Below, piece after piece: positions 1 through 10,038 of a stretch of 64,000 nt of DNA; within the stretch, counting starts at the first letter, position 1, and each line of letters starts with the position of its first letter. The notes beneath the pieces are model-generated. The model saw only the letters and a program-made list of their open reading frames with translations. It was not told where the DNA came from and searched no databases. The DNA comes from Paenibacillus_D tarimensis_A (GTDB lineage: Bacteria > Bacillota > Bacilli > Paenibacillales > Paenibacillaceae), in contig CP166298.1 in the NCBI GenBank assembly GCA_041281825.1, forward strand, positions 1,116,001 to 1,180,000. The letters are read 5' to 3'. The position numbers and the translations under genes are program-made.

Positions 1-724
1 ATGAAAGGCATTGCTGTATCCGCTTTGCGCAGCAATCGAGTCCAGCGTTAAATCTGTTGTTGCCAGCAGAGCCTTTGCACACTGAAGGCGGCTATTAATA
101 ATGTCGGTCATAACATTGACTCCGAACATTTTTTTGTAGGTATGCTGGAAACTCGACAGGCTCATGGATAGTTCATTGGCCAATTCTTTTACAGAGGGGA
201 TTGACACAGGATTGCTGCGAATACGGATACGAACGTTAATCATACCTTCATATTTTGCAGAAGCCTTTACCGAAGGAAAGTGAAGCCCCATATGAAGTTT
301 GCGGCTGAGCTTAATAAAGAAAATATTCAAATAATGCTTGATAGCATCTATACTGTGAGGACCCGCCGTATAAAATTCATAAGTCATTTTCTGTACAATT
401 GACGATATCTCAGAAATATCCCCTAACCACGTAACCGTGTTATAGGGGATTTTAAGTTTGCTGATAAATTCCTTATCATCGTCGTCCACATTGAAATAGA
501 ACCAATCGTCCACGTACTTTTCACCATATGTACGATAATACTGGGGAGCATCGCTGGTATAAAGAATAAAGGAATTCCTTCGTAATCACTTCTTTACCGT
601 TTTGCATAAAGACGGCGGGCGTTTTGATCAGTAATAAAATCCAACTGCTGCCAATGCCGTTTGGGCGATCGAGAGCAAAGTTTTTATCATGGGAATGATT
701 GTATCCGATCACGTTTAATTCCAT
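1..724 (-). pseudogene. AraC-family transcriptional regulator, frameshifted, runs off the window
   Basis: Reading the minus strand from 724, the first ~50 codons (MELNVIGYNHSHDKNFAL...) are one frame. After about position 575 the homologous reading moves to another frame, which stays open to position 1 (APQYYRTYGEKYVDDWFYF onward). The N-terminal part looks like an AraC cupin-type sensor domain. The C-terminal part holds the first helix-turn-helix (ELANELSMSLSSFQHTYKK) and the start of the second (DSIAAQSGYSNAFH), cut by the window edge. It is divergent from the GH5 gene at 928 and probably regulated sugar metabolism. A frameshift or a one-base sequence error near 570-585 separates the halves. 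Confidence 0.8.
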
Positions 725-927
725 GAAAACTGCTTCCTTTCTTCATTTATATTTAGTATAACATCGATTCGCACGTTTCGCTTTGAGTTGGCGAAAAGCA
801 TCAATTAAATGGTATTTTGAATTCATATTATTGCAGAAAATGATATCATATCATGCTCGTTTAGCTATCGGGCTTATTAACGACGTATATTATAATTTTA
901 AAAAAAGGTTCGAAAAAGGGAGTACAA

Positions 928-2055
928 ATGAAAAAGAAAACGATCTTAACCATCCTATTAATTACAGCGCTTTCAACGTTAGCAGCTTGTTCCAACGATG
1001 AAAAAGGTGCGCCAATGCGAGAGATCACAACAATGGAGCTTGTCAAAGAAATGGGAATCGGCATTAATTTGGGCAACACGTTTGAGTCCACAGGCGACTG
1101 GATTAGAGGCACCAGTGTTACAAGTTATGAAACTGCCTGGGGCAGTCCCATTATTACGGAGGAAATGATTAAAGGTTATGCAAACGAAGGTTTTGGCGTC
1201 CTTCGAATTCCCGTATCGTGGTCCAATTTGATGGGCGAGGATTACACGATCCATCCTGACTATCTGGCCCGGGTAAAAGAAGTTGTGGATTGGGCAATGG
1301 ATAGCGGTATGTATGTTATTCTAAATCTTCACTGGGACGGCGGCTGGTTTGAGAAATTTCCGACAGAAAAAGAAGAATCCATGTATAAATATACACGCAT
1401 ATGGACGCAGCTTGCGGATTCGTTTAAAAGCTATGACGATTATCTGATGCTCGAGTCTTTTAATGAGGAAGGTGTATGGCCTGATTTATGGAATTTTTAC
1501 GGCAGCGATGACGGAAAAGAAGAAGCTTATGCGCTGCTGAATGAGATCAATCAGACATTTGTAGATATTGTGCGTGGTTCCGGAGGCAACAATAAACGAC
1601 GCCACTTGTTGATTGCCGGTTATGTAACGGATATCGAGAAGACCATTGATGAACTGTATAAGCTGCCAAACGATCCCCAAAATCGAAGTGCAGTATCGAT
1701 CCATTATTACACGCCTCCAACATTCGCCATCCTGGATGAGGATGCGGATTGGGGAAAAGCGGATGCGGAATGGGGAACGGATGAAGACTTCGCCGAGCTA
1801 AACAAACTCATGGATATGGTGAAAACACGTTTCATCGACGAAGACATCCCCGTTATCATGGGGGAGTTTGGTGTAGCTACAAAAAATAAGACACAAGAAA
1901 TGATACGGCTCTATCTTACGTCGGTGACCAAGGCCGCATATTCCCGAGGAATTACCCCGGTTCTATGGGATGTTACAAAGGTACATTACAACCGATATAC
2001 AAATGAAATGTATGATAAGGTGCTGCTTGAGCAGCTTATGGCTGTCAAGCGGTAG
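928..2055 (+). CDS. GH5 family endoglucanase-like lipoprotein
   Basis: The 375-residue product begins with a lipoprotein signal peptide ending in the lipobox LAAC (Cys21), so it is probably anchored outside the membrane. The body matches glycoside hydrolase family 5, probably the GH5_4 type: GINLGNTFES near residue 45, ETAWGSP near 70, VLRIPVSW near 90. The general acid/base is Glu180 in ESFNEE, SIHYYTP follows near 255, and the nucleophile is Glu313 in VIMGEFG. Family knowledge indicates retaining hydrolysis of beta-glucans or xyloglucan; the exact substrate cannot be read. Length is normal for a single catalytic domain. The start has an aaaggga Shine-Dalgarno, and a strong terminator follows, so it seems monocistronic beside the divergent AraC relic. 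Confidence 0.92.
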   Translation: MKKKTILTILLITALSTLAACSNDEKGAPMREITTMELVKEMGIGINLGNTFESTGDWIRGTSVTSYETAWGSPIITEEMIKGYANEGFGVLRIPVSWSNLMGEDYTIHPDYLARVKEVVDWAMDSGMYVILNLHWDGGWFEKFPTEKEESMYKYTRIWTQLADSFKSYDDYLMLESFNEEGVWPDLWNFYGSDDGKEEAYALLNEINQTFVDIVRGSGGNNKRRHLLIAGYVTDIEKTIDELYKLPNDPQNRSAVSIHYYTPPTFAILDEDADWGKADAEWGTDEDFAELNKLMDMVKTRFIDEDIPVIMGEFGVATKNKTQEMIRLYLTSVTKAAYSRGITPVLWDVTKVHYNRYTNEMYDKVLLEQLMAVKR

Positions 2056-2061
2056 AAAATT

Positions 2062-2095
2062 ACGAAACCGTCAAATTATTTGACGGTTTCGTTTG
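2062..2095 (+). terminator. Rho-independent terminator of the GH5 gene
   Basis: Near-perfect hairpin acgaaaccgtcaaa / ttgacggtttcgt with a short AT loop and a weak T tract, directly after the stop codon at 2055. Confidence 0.8.
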
Positions 2096-2201
2096 ACCCG
2101 ACGTCTTATTATGCAAAACTATAGCAAAAAAACAGCGGCAGTCTATGACATAGCTAGAGAGACGTAGCATACGACTACCGTGAATTGTTCGGCCGCGTTC
2201 C

Positions 2202-2388
2202 TTGTCTCTTGGCAACAGGAGCGAGGAGCTTGCGAGCATGTGTCTCGGGCAACGTATGGAACGACTCCGCCAGGGCGGGGAGCTGCTGGAGCGGATGCGG
2301 GAGCCCGGCCGCCGTACGGCTGCCGTCATGTACGGCTGCAGCGGCTTCACCGCTCATCACAATACCGATATCTGGGCGCCGCGTGGCC
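2202..2388 (+). pseudogene. Fragment of a GH95 alpha-L-fucosidase-like gene
   Basis: In the frame of 2202 the translation reads GELLERMREPGRRTAAVMYG, then CSGFTAHHNTDIWAP. The HHNTDIW motif with the preceding tyrosine-glycine segment is characteristic of GH95-type glycosidases. No start codon with a ribosome-binding site is present, and the homology stops abruptly at about 2382, where beta-galactosidase sequence begins in another frame. It is a short internal remnant, not a functional gene. Confidence 0.6.
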
Positions 2389-3963
2389 GATATCGTGGCA
2401 CCCATGTATCCGCAGAAGGATTGGATCCTGGACTGCATGGCCAACAGCGAAGACTTGCGGCCATTTATTATGTGTGAATATGCGTGCGCGAAAAGCAACA
2501 GTAACGGGAATTTCAATGAATTTTGGGACCTCGTTCATAAATTCCCGCGGTTTCAGGGCGGTTTTATTTGGGATTTCCAGGATAAAGCGCTTGTCAGGCA
2601 TGATGAATCCGGGAATAAAAAATATGTATATGGCGGCGCGTTCCAAGAAGAGATTATGGATTCCGCGCCCGATATGTGCCTGAACGGCATTGTATTTCCG
2701 GATTTAACGCCGAAACCGGCTGCCTATGAAATCAAATATGTTCAAGCTCCCGTCCAGATCGATTACTTTGAACGGCCTTATCATGTTCCGGATAACAAAA
2801 GGTATCGAATTTATAATCATTATACGCATCGAGACTTAAGCCACCTGGACATCGGTTGGGAGCTTGTTTGCGACGGGATGGTTGTCGACAACGGTACATT
2901 ACCCAAATTGAACACGCCTGCCGGATCAATGGATAGTGTTCAGGTGCCATACGATCCAGCCAAGGTCACTGGAGAAGCGTACCTCAATTTCTATGCTTAT
3001 CTGAGCGAGGACACCTATTATTCAAATAAGGGAACCTGTATTTATGCATGCCAGACCCGGCTGAAAGATTCCGTTTATGAAATACATACTGGAGATATTG
3101 AAAGCGGAAGCCTGGTATATGAAGAAACCGCAGATCGAATTCATATTTATAATGAAAATACAAACGTGGTCTTCTCGAAAGACACGGCAGAGTTCCTTTC
3201 TGTGAGATACAATAACCAGGACTACTTTACGGGCGGAGCCAACCATTTCTATCGCCCGCCAACGGGGATAGACGCCGGTATACATGGTGAGACGCTGAAC
3301 TATGCGGATGAATGGAGAAGCCTCGGGCTGAACTCCAATTGGAAAGAGATCAAGCGTATCCGGGTATATGCAGCGCCTGCTTCCGTTATCATTCAGGTTC
3401 ATGCTCTGTATTATGGATGCATGGAAACACGAACGGACTATGCGGTTGGCGGTAAAGGCATTGAAATTGCCAACACTGTCGTGAATAATGCCAATGTCGA
3501 TACCATTCCGAGAATCGGCCTAAGCTTTACCTTCTCCGCTGCCTGGAACAATATCAAATGGTATGGTCGCGGGCCATGGGAAAACTATGCGGACCGTAAA
3601 ACGTCTGCCTTTGTCGGGATATATGAAAGCTCTGTTCAAGACCAACATGTTCCCTACATCGTGCCGGTTGAATGCGGGGGCAAGGAAGATGTCCGTTATT
3701 TATATGTGTTCGCGGATGATCGTAAGGTAAAAGTTACCTCGCCGGGATACTTCCATTTTGATATTCATCATTACAGCATCGGACAGTATGACAATGCCGC
3801 CTATGAAGACGAGCTTGGCAAAGCCGATTCCGTGTTCCTTCATATCGATCATAAACATGCAGGTCTTGGCGGAGACAACGGCTGGACCCAAAATATCCAC
3901 GATGAATATAAAATCGAAAAGGGCATCTACGTTTACAAGATCGCTTTAGAGATCGTGGATTGA
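2389..3963 (+). pseudogene. 3' fragment of a GH2 beta-galactosidase (LacZ-like)
   Basis: From DIVAPMYPQKDW (2389) to the stop at 3963 the frame encodes about 524 residues of a family 2 beta-galactosidase: the end of the TIM barrel with the nucleophile motif IMCEYA and FQGGFIWDFQDKAL, a linker domain, and the C-terminal beta-galactosidase small-chain domain (WYGRGPWENYADRKTSA, FGxxxx-like end LHIDHKHAGLGGDNGW). The N-terminal half (sugar-binding and jelly-roll domains and the acid/base glutamate) is missing. The frame stays open upstream to 2185, but that translation is not beta-galactosidase; those bases are GH95 remnant in another frame. I see no ribosome-binding site and infer a truncated pseudogene. 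Confidence 0.82.
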
Positions 3964-3977
3964 ACAATGAAATTCTT

Positions 3978-4021
3978 AAGACCGTTGACAATGGTACAAG
4001 CCAAAGTCTGCGGTCTTTATT
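3978..4021 (+). terminator. Candidate terminator after the beta-galactosidase remnant
   Basis: Stem aagaccg / cggtctt with a 26-base loop, followed by tatt. Placement 15 bases after the stop supports it; the large loop makes it weak. Confidence 0.4.
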
Positions 4022-4076
4022 GCATAAGAATGCCATCTTTTTCCCGGTAATCCGCCAGTTTGTCCAAAAACGCCAT
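4017..4076 (-). CDS. 19-codon ORF with strong ribosome-binding site, possible 5' gene relic
   Basis: On the minus strand a perfect AAGGAGG lies 7 bases before an ATG that opens MAFLDKLADYREKDGILMQ and then a stop. The start signals are better than those of most full genes here, yet the peptide resembles the amino terminus of a soluble enzyme rather than a complete product. I infer the 5' end of a gene lost by deletion. It may alternatively be a real small peptide. No family was recognised. Confidence 0.3.
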   Translation of the reverse strand: MAFLDKLADYREKDGILMQ

Positions 4077-4348
4077 AACGTCGCCTCCTTTTTATGGTGA
4101 TCGGCATCCAAACGGAAGTGTCTTTGAGGAGGGTGATTGTACCTCTACTATATCATTATTAAATATTCAGATAAATAAGAGAATTCAGACAAATAGCATG
4201 GCAAAGGCAGATGCAGGGTACAGATATCGGTGCGGAAAGGAATTTGAAGCTGTTTTTGCTGACAGCATAATAGAAGTAAGCTACAATTGAATGGACAAAT
4301 GGACAAACTGAAGCCGGTTATTTCAACAAGAAAACGAAGGAGAGCTTT

Positions 4349-6208
4349 ATGCGAAAAAGCTTTGTACAAAAAAATAGAATGTATACAGTATGTATTCTTT
4401 TAATGGTCATGCTTTCTCCAATATGCTTTACAATGGTTGATGTACCGGAAGTACAGGCAGAGACGGAAGAATATTTTGTAACGGAGGATGCCTATATCAA
4501 GAACGGGACTGATAAAGACAAAAATTTTGGAACGGCCGCTGAGCTAGTGGTCAAAGATGTCGCAGATTCCTACGGATTAGATCGAACAACTTACATTAAA
4601 GTGGATTTTAGCGGATTTAAGGGGAAGTCTGTGACTTCGGCGGAGCTGAGAATTTATTGTGTCTCTTTGGATAACGATTCTCATGTAACGTTGTTCGGAT
4701 TTAACGATGACAACTGGAGTGAGAGCACCGTAACATGGAATAATCCGCCAAATGAATCGGATTTGACGGTCATTAGTTCACAGACCGTATTTGCTCAAGG
4801 AGAATGGTACACCTTTGACGTCACAAGTTTCATAAACAGCCAGATGTCGGATAAAGTAGCATCATTCAAGCTGAAAAACAAGTTTGTTGCCGGCTTCCAT
4901 AAATTTTCATCTTCTGAAGCGGCAAGCAACCAGCCGAAACTGATTTTAGATACATCGCCGCCTCCACCGCCTAAGACAAAGGCAGATATGTCGGATAAAT
5001 TCGTAGATTCGATTGGGGTAAATACTCATCTTTATTATAACGGTACAATCTACGATACTGCGTTTAATTCGATTATCAAGCCTAAGCTAGGAGAGAGCGG
5101 CATTAGGCATGTACGAGATTCCAACATGAATCGCTATCTATCCTCTACGGACAATAAGAAGATATGGGATAGAATGATTGAACTTAACCGTCTATACGGC
5201 ATTAAATACACAATTTTAGCCACGTTAATAGATAAAGATAATGATGGTGAAGCAGATGATAATGATTCTTCCTGGCTAAGTAAAGCCTATGAGTATGCGA
5301 AATTCGGCAGTACGTGGGCTGCCGTCAGCGGGATAAATGAACCTGATAGCTCTTCCGGAACAAATTGGATTGAAAGATCCAGGATACGCCAGCAGACGAT
5401 ATGGGATTGGTCTCAAGAATCAGCTCCCTCACTGGACGTTATCGGACCCGTCCCTGCAGACTTGTTTAATTATTATAAAATTGGCGATCTTTCCGATATT
5501 CTTGATTACGGCGACATGCATGTTTATGGGGGAACATGGCCGAATACGTACAGGTCATTTTTTGGGCGGTTCTTGGCGGATCGTATAAGAGAGTCAAGAT
5601 TTGTTCGAGGGGGTAAGGATCTGTATATTACGGAAACGGGCCATCATAATGCATTGGCTTCGAAATCTGATCATAAGCCTGTAACAGAAACCGCCGCCGC
5701 AAAGGATATTCCGAGCTCACTCTTTTATTTCTACAATATGGGTATAAAGCGCACATTTATTTACGAGTTTATAGACCAAGGTACAGATAATACAAAAGGT
5801 GAACAAATGTACGGCCTTTTGAGGAACGATGGCAGCGAGAAGCCGGTTTTCACCACACTTAAGAGAATTATATCGTTGCTAAACGATCCCGGTGAAGATT
5901 TCATTACAGGCAGTCTTGACTATACCCTTAGCGGATATACGACAAATGTACAGCATACATTGTTGCAAAAACGAAACGGTGTCTTCTATCTCGTATTATG
6001 GCTCGATCGGAAGGAAAAAATCAGCGATACGACCGTGAGCCAAAATGTGACGTTGACATTCAACGAATCGGTATATCAAGCCAATACATACTTGATGAGG
6101 ACTTCAGAAGACCCTGTGGCGGCATTCAGCAATCCTGTATCGATAAATCTTTCCGTTCCAGATGAGGTACTTATTGTCGAAGTTAAAAAACCAAACCTCT
6201 TTGATTAA
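4349..6208 (+). CDS. Secreted glycosidase-like protein with N-terminal DNRLRE/CBM96-type domain
   Basis: Residues 1-37 form a signal peptide (VQA cleavage). Residues ~40-200 form a beta-sandwich of the DNRLRE/CBM96 type, recognised from the pattern AYIKNG, YIKVDFSGF, AELRIY and WSESTVTWNNPP. A proline linker (PPPPPK) leads to a TIM-barrel-like domain from ~210 with SGINEPDSSS (candidate acid/base Glu) and LYITETGHH (candidate nucleophile Glu), the typical clan GH-A spacing, followed by a C-terminal beta domain. Role: probably extracellular polysaccharide binding and cleavage; substrate unknown. Start at ATG 4349 after a good gaaggagagc site. It belongs with the carbohydrate genes upstream but has its own terminator. 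Confidence 0.75.
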   Translation: MRKSFVQKNRMYTVCILLMVMLSPICFTMVDVPEVQAETEEYFVTEDAYIKNGTDKDKNFGTAAELVVKDVADSYGLDRTTYIKVDFSGFKGKSVTSAELRIYCVSLDNDSHVTLFGFNDDNWSESTVTWNNPPNESDLTVISSQTVFAQGEWYTFDVTSFINSQMSDKVASFKLKNKFVAGFHKFSSSEAASNQPKLILDTSPPPPPKTKADMSDKFVDSIGVNTHLYYNGTIYDTAFNSIIKPKLGESGIRHVRDSNMNRYLSSTDNKKIWDRMIELNRLYGIKYTILATLIDKDNDGEADDNDSSWLSKAYEYAKFGSTWAAVSGINEPDSSSGTNWIERSRIRQQTIWDWSQESAPSLDVIGPVPADLFNYYKIGDLSDILDYGDMHVYGGTWPNTYRSFFGRFLADRIRESRFVRGGKDLYITETGHHNALASKSDHKPVTETAAAKDIPSSLFYFYNMGIKRTFIYEFIDQGTDNTKGEQMYGLLRNDGSEKPVFTTLKRIISLLNDPGEDFITGSLDYTLSGYTTNVQHTLLQKRNGVFYLVLWLDRKEKISDTTVSQNVTLTFNESVYQANTYLMRTSEDPVAAFSNPVSINLSVPDEVLIVEVKKPNLFD

Positions 6209-6222
6209 AAATTTTTTCAATG

Positions 6223-6255
6223 AACCGTCAGGGTGACTGCCTGGCGGTTTTTGCG
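6223..6255 (+). terminator. Rho-independent terminator
   Basis: Stem aaccgtcagg / cctggcggtt (one G-T pair), loop gtgactg, followed by five T; 15 bases after the stop at 6208. Confidence 0.85.
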
Positions 6256-6368
6256 TTTGGGGGAAAAAATTCCTATTTTTCAATTATCAGAAATTTCAAC
6301 AAAATATTCAATTTGTATCACTTAAACTATCATTAAAAATACTTAACATTAGTAGGAGAAAGGAGGCA

Positions 6369-6390
6369 TCGGATCGGAAGCGGGATCCGA
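6369..6390. repeat. Short inverted repeat upstream of the protease gene
   Basis: Arms tcggatc and gatccga separated by 8 bases, 46 bases before the protease start. It could be an operator or a 5'-leader hairpin; there is no proof of function. The surrounding 6256-6435 is AT-rich, with no other gene. Confidence 0.3.
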
Positions 6391-6435
6391 AAAACTGACA
6401 CCGTTTATTTGAAAATAATAGAATGGAGGAATTAA

Positions 6436-9400
6436 ATGTTTAAAACAAAGATCGTTAATCGTTGGCTGGCTGCAGCATTCATCCTCTCTCTCGTCTTTTC
6501 TCTCGTTTCTCCTGCTGCAGTAATAGCGGCTGAAGACAAAAATCTTCAATCTTCACTGCATGCCGACCAGTTGCTGCTTCCTTCCGAGAGCCTCCCTTCA
6601 TCATTCGATCATTCTTTGAAATTGGAAGCGATGAATCAGCAGCCGGATCGCAGTGCGGCAGCGCCTTTTGAAGCGAAAAAGCTTGCTGCGGTTCAGCCAA
6701 TCAATTATGTTCCCGCTTCAGACAGTTCGGAAATGATCAGTGTGATTGTCGAATTAATGACGGAACCTGTTGCCGTTCATCGCGCAAAGGTGAAAAAAGG
6801 CCTAAAGAAAAACGATGCGGCCCATCAAACCAAATTGTCCGAAGAGCAAGCCGATTTCGTTGCCTCGATTAATAAACTGAACGCAAAGCTGAAGAGACAA
6901 TACAAGCACGTATTTAACGGCTTCTCCGTCAAGCTTCCCGCGAATCAAACGGACAGCCTGCTGGCGCTGCCGGGAGTGAGAGCCGTCTACCCGGATTTGG
7001 AAGTTAACGTGTCTCCAATAGACAGCATTACGCCGAATATGGATGAAAGCGCCCCTTTTATCGGCTCTGAGGTATTATGGGACCTTGGATTCGACGGGAC
7101 CGGCATAAAAGTCGGCGTGTTGGATACCGGAATCGATTACAATCATCCGAGCCTGGCCGGCGCTTATAAAGGCGGTTATGACTTTGTAGACGATGATGCG
7201 GACCCGATGGAGACACCCCCGGACCCGAACGATCCGGAGGCGGCCACCGACCATGGGACTCATGTCGCAGGTACGATTGCGGGCCGGGGCAATCCTCTCG
7301 ATCCCGATCAAGGGACCGGTTGGGTTCGCGGCGTAGCGTACGGCTCCGATATATACGCCTATCGCGTTCTTGGCCCCGGCGGCAACGGTTCCTATGAGGA
7401 CGTTATAGCCGCAATCGAGCGTTCTGTACTGGACGGCATGGATGTCATTAATTTATCGCTGGGTAGCAGCGCGAACAATCAGTTTGACGCAACCTCCATC
7501 GCATTGAACAATGCGATGCTGGACGGTGTCGTCGCCGTCACCTCGAATGGCAACAACGGCCCAGACCCGTTTACTGTCGGATCGCCGGGAACGGCGGATA
7601 TGGCGATTTCCGTAGGAGCTTCTTCGCCGCCGCTTAACGTCCCGACGATACAGGCGGAAGGTGTTGACAAGGTTTACGGGAGCATCATGACGTTTTCCCC
7701 GGACTTGGGGGATCTGCGAGGCCAATCCTTGGAGCTTGTATACGCAGGATTGGGCACAGCTTCCGATTTCCAAGGAAAAGACTTGACCGGCAAGGCAGCG
7801 TTAATCTCCCGCGGTTCGATCACGTTTGCCGAGAAATCGCTGAATGCGAAAGCCGCCGGCGCCGTTGCGGCAATTATCTATAACAATGAGTCCGGAAACT
7901 TCGGCGGTACGTTAGGATCCCCGGGCGATTATATTCCTACGCTCAGTATTTCGCAAGAGGACGGGCTGGCGCTCCTCGCTAAGATAGAACCGTCCGGATC
8001 GTATCCTTTTACGTTCGGCATAGATCTTGAACAGGATTTAATCGGGGATTTCAGTTCGGTCGGCCCTGCGCTGCCGGGTCTGACGATCAAACCGGACATC
8101 GTTGCGCCGGGCGTTGCCATTCGTTCCTCGATTCCTGCATTTGACGGTAATTATGAGGATGCCTATGCCGATTCGCAAGGCACAAGTATGGCTGCCCCGC
8201 ATATTGCAGGAGCGGCTGCGCTGTTATTGCAGAAAGACGGCATGTTGACCCCGTTTGAAATAAAATCCTTACTGATGAATAATGCTGTGAAAATCGTAGA
8301 CCGTGAAGGCCGGCAATATTCAAATATGGAGCAAGGCGCAGGCAGAGTCGACTTAGGAAAAACGGTCCAAGCGAAAGCGGCGGCCATGGCGGAACAAACG
8401 ACAACCGCGGTACCGGGCGGAGAGAGCGTGTCTTACCACACCGGAAGTATTTCCTTCGGACAGATGAATGCCGGGGCAGCCTCCAAGCGGACGATTACGG
8501 TAAAGGATATTGCAGGAGAAGCATCCGTATATTCGATCTCCACGGCATGGTACGGCGTGTCCGCCGGAAGCATAGGTGTCAGTCAAGACCAGGCGGCCGT
8601 AAACGCCGGCGGTTCGTCCGAATTTGAAGTCACGCTGCAATTAGACGAACATACGGCGGATGGACGTTACGAAGGGGGAGTGGTCTTAACCGAAGCGGAA
8701 GGGCATACGCTGAAAATTCCATTCACCGTGTATGTCGGCGAAGTGGATCTGCCGGATGCGATATCCGATGTAGCGCTGGATCCTCTGTTCTTCTCTCCAA
8801 ATAACGACGGTGCGGCCGATACGACGGATATTACGTTTAAAGTCAATTTGGCGGCGCAATATTTCGCTTTGGAAGCATACGACGCAGTCACATCGCAGTG
8901 GAAAGGAACCATAGCAGCGGCTGATGACGGAATCGACCCGGGAACGTATGTCGTTGAAGGCTGGAACGGCATCGTGGTGAACGGAACAGGCCAGTTCGGG
9001 TTAGAAGAAGGCTTGTACGTGATCATTCCGTGGACTGGAGACGGCAGCGATGCGGCGCCGATTCCGGAGCAGGCATCCCCATTTGTCATCGATGTGAACG
9101 CACCGGATTCGACACTGGATGAACCGGCGGTTACGGTTCAAGACGGGATCGGTACGATCACCGGGCATATTGAAAGTGATTTTATGATTGACCTGTTCGG
9201 GAATTATTCCGCGATTGGGGTTGCCGCATTGTACGATGATAAAGGCTGGGTGCAAGTTGATGGTGTCATTGCCCCAGACGGAAGCTTCAGCATCCAGGTT
9301 CCGGTTAAGCCAGGACTTAAACCGGTCGAAGTTTATGTCTACGACATTGCCGGCAACGGCACAATACAACCGGCGTTTGTCGTTGATTTGAAAGAAAAAG

Positions 9401-9462
9401 GGAAGACGGGTAATCCGGGTAAGCCGGTTAAACCGAACAAACCGGGAAAGAAAAGCGAGTAA
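6436..9462 (+). CDS. Subtilisin-like S8 serine protease, Vpr-like, secreted
   Basis: The 1008-residue preproprotein has a signal peptide (1-32), an inhibitor I9-type propeptide up to ~195, and an S8 catalytic domain. The catalytic triad is Asp230 (GVLDTGID), His276 (DHGTHVAG) and Ser584 (GTSMAAPHIAG). A protease-associated (PA) domain is inserted between His and Ser (~400-520), as in Bacillus Vpr. The C-terminal 380 residues form beta-rich domains with FlgD/fibronectin-like patterns (FFSPNNDGAADTTDITF). The tail KTGNPGKPVKPNKPGKKSE is basic and proline-rich and may bind the cell wall. Role: extracellular protein degradation, feeding the peptide permease encoded just downstream (inference). 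Start ATG 6436 with tggagga 8 bases upstream. Confidence 0.95.
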   Translation: MFKTKIVNRWLAAAFILSLVFSLVSPAAVIAAEDKNLQSSLHADQLLLPSESLPSSFDHSLKLEAMNQQPDRSAAAPFEAKKLAAVQPINYVPASDSSEMISVIVELMTEPVAVHRAKVKKGLKKNDAAHQTKLSEEQADFVASINKLNAKLKRQYKHVFNGFSVKLPANQTDSLLALPGVRAVYPDLEVNVSPIDSITPNMDESAPFIGSEVLWDLGFDGTGIKVGVLDTGIDYNHPSLAGAYKGGYDFVDDDADPMETPPDPNDPEAATDHGTHVAGTIAGRGNPLDPDQGTGWVRGVAYGSDIYAYRVLGPGGNGSYEDVIAAIERSVLDGMDVINLSLGSSANNQFDATSIALNNAMLDGVVAVTSNGNNGPDPFTVGSPGTADMAISVGASSPPLNVPTIQAEGVDKVYGSIMTFSPDLGDLRGQSLELVYAGLGTASDFQGKDLTGKAALISRGSITFAEKSLNAKAAGAVAAIIYNNESGNFGGTLGSPGDYIPTLSISQEDGLALLAKIEPSGSYPFTFGIDLEQDLIGDFSSVGPALPGLTIKPDIVAPGVAIRSSIPAFDGNYEDAYADSQGTSMAAPHIAGAAALLLQKDGMLTPFEIKSLLMNNAVKIVDREGRQYSNMEQGAGRVDLGKTVQAKAAAMAEQTTTAVPGGESVSYHTGSISFGQMNAGAASKRTITVKDIAGEASVYSISTAWYGVSAGSIGVSQDQAAVNAGGSSEFEVTLQLDEHTADGRYEGGVVLTEAEGHTLKIPFTVYVGEVDLPDAISDVALDPLFFSPNNDGAADTTDITFKVNLAAQYFALEAYDAVTSQWKGTIAAADDGIDPGTYVVEGWNGIVVNGTGQFGLEEGLYVIIPWTGDGSDAAPIPEQASPFVIDVNAPDSTLDEPAVTVQDGIGTITGHIESDFMIDLFGNYSAIGVAALYDDKGWVQVDGVIAPDGSFSIQVPVKPGLKPVEVYVYDIAGNGTIQPAFVVDLKEKGKTGNPGKPVKPNKPGKKSE

Positions 9463-9471
9463 TGTAAAATG

Positions 9472-9522
9472 AAGTACCCGGATTCTTGGATCCTCGGTAG
9501 AGGCAAGAATCCGGGTACTTAT
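9472..9522 (+). terminator. Strong terminator of the protease gene
   Basis: Seventeen-base perfect stem aagtacccggattcttg / caagaatccgggtactt with a 15-base loop, ten bases after the stop. Confidence 0.9.
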
Positions 9523-10038
9523 TAAGGCTTGATCAGTTCCGGATCATTTGATTGCGGCTTACATAATTGGTAGATTGCGCGAGAACGATTCTAAACTAAT
9601 CTTAAAGATTTGTTAAAAAATAGATTATAGAGTTGATTCAAGAGAACTAATGTAAGATAATGTAACATTATATATTGACAAAAACCCGAAAATTTCGTCA
9701 GTGTATAACACGATACTTACATATTGTGTAGGAATATTGTTGTAAAATAGCGCTTATCCCCAGCTGATTAATTGTCAATGGAAAAAATTTTTTAAAAAAA
9801 GAAGGGAAATACAGGAATACATCTAATCTATATATAGATTAACAAAAGGTTCATAATTTGCCAAAAACAATTCGGTCCTTTTTAACTTCATTTATCAGAA
9901 TTTTCGGTCTTTGGGATCAATTATTAAGAAAAGTAGAAGCATTGCAGGGGGTTTGGTATTTAACTGCGGCGCGGAGGGGGTCTCTCGTCCTGCCTGCAGA
10001 TAAATAAATGAAGATTATAGGTGAGGAGGAGTAGTTTT
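9523..10038 (+). promoter_or_regulatory. Long AT-rich leader/promoter region of the peptide permease operon with two palindromes
   Basis: No gene is seen in this ~515-base gap. It holds a perfect 13-base palindrome taatgtaacatta (9658-9670) next to a TTGACA hexamer (9675-9680), and a perfect 18-base palindrome taatctatatatagatta at 9824-9841. The size and the symmetrical sites suggest regulated transcription of the operon starting at 10039. Which protein binds is unknown. The start codon of the first operon gene is ATG 10039, preceded by gaggaggag. Confidence 0.45.

Noticed and set aside
2185..2388. Start of a 592-residue beta-galactosidase frame at 2185
   Set aside because: The first ~68 codons have no beta-galactosidase similarity and the same bases encode a GH95 motif in another frame; there is no ribosome-binding site.
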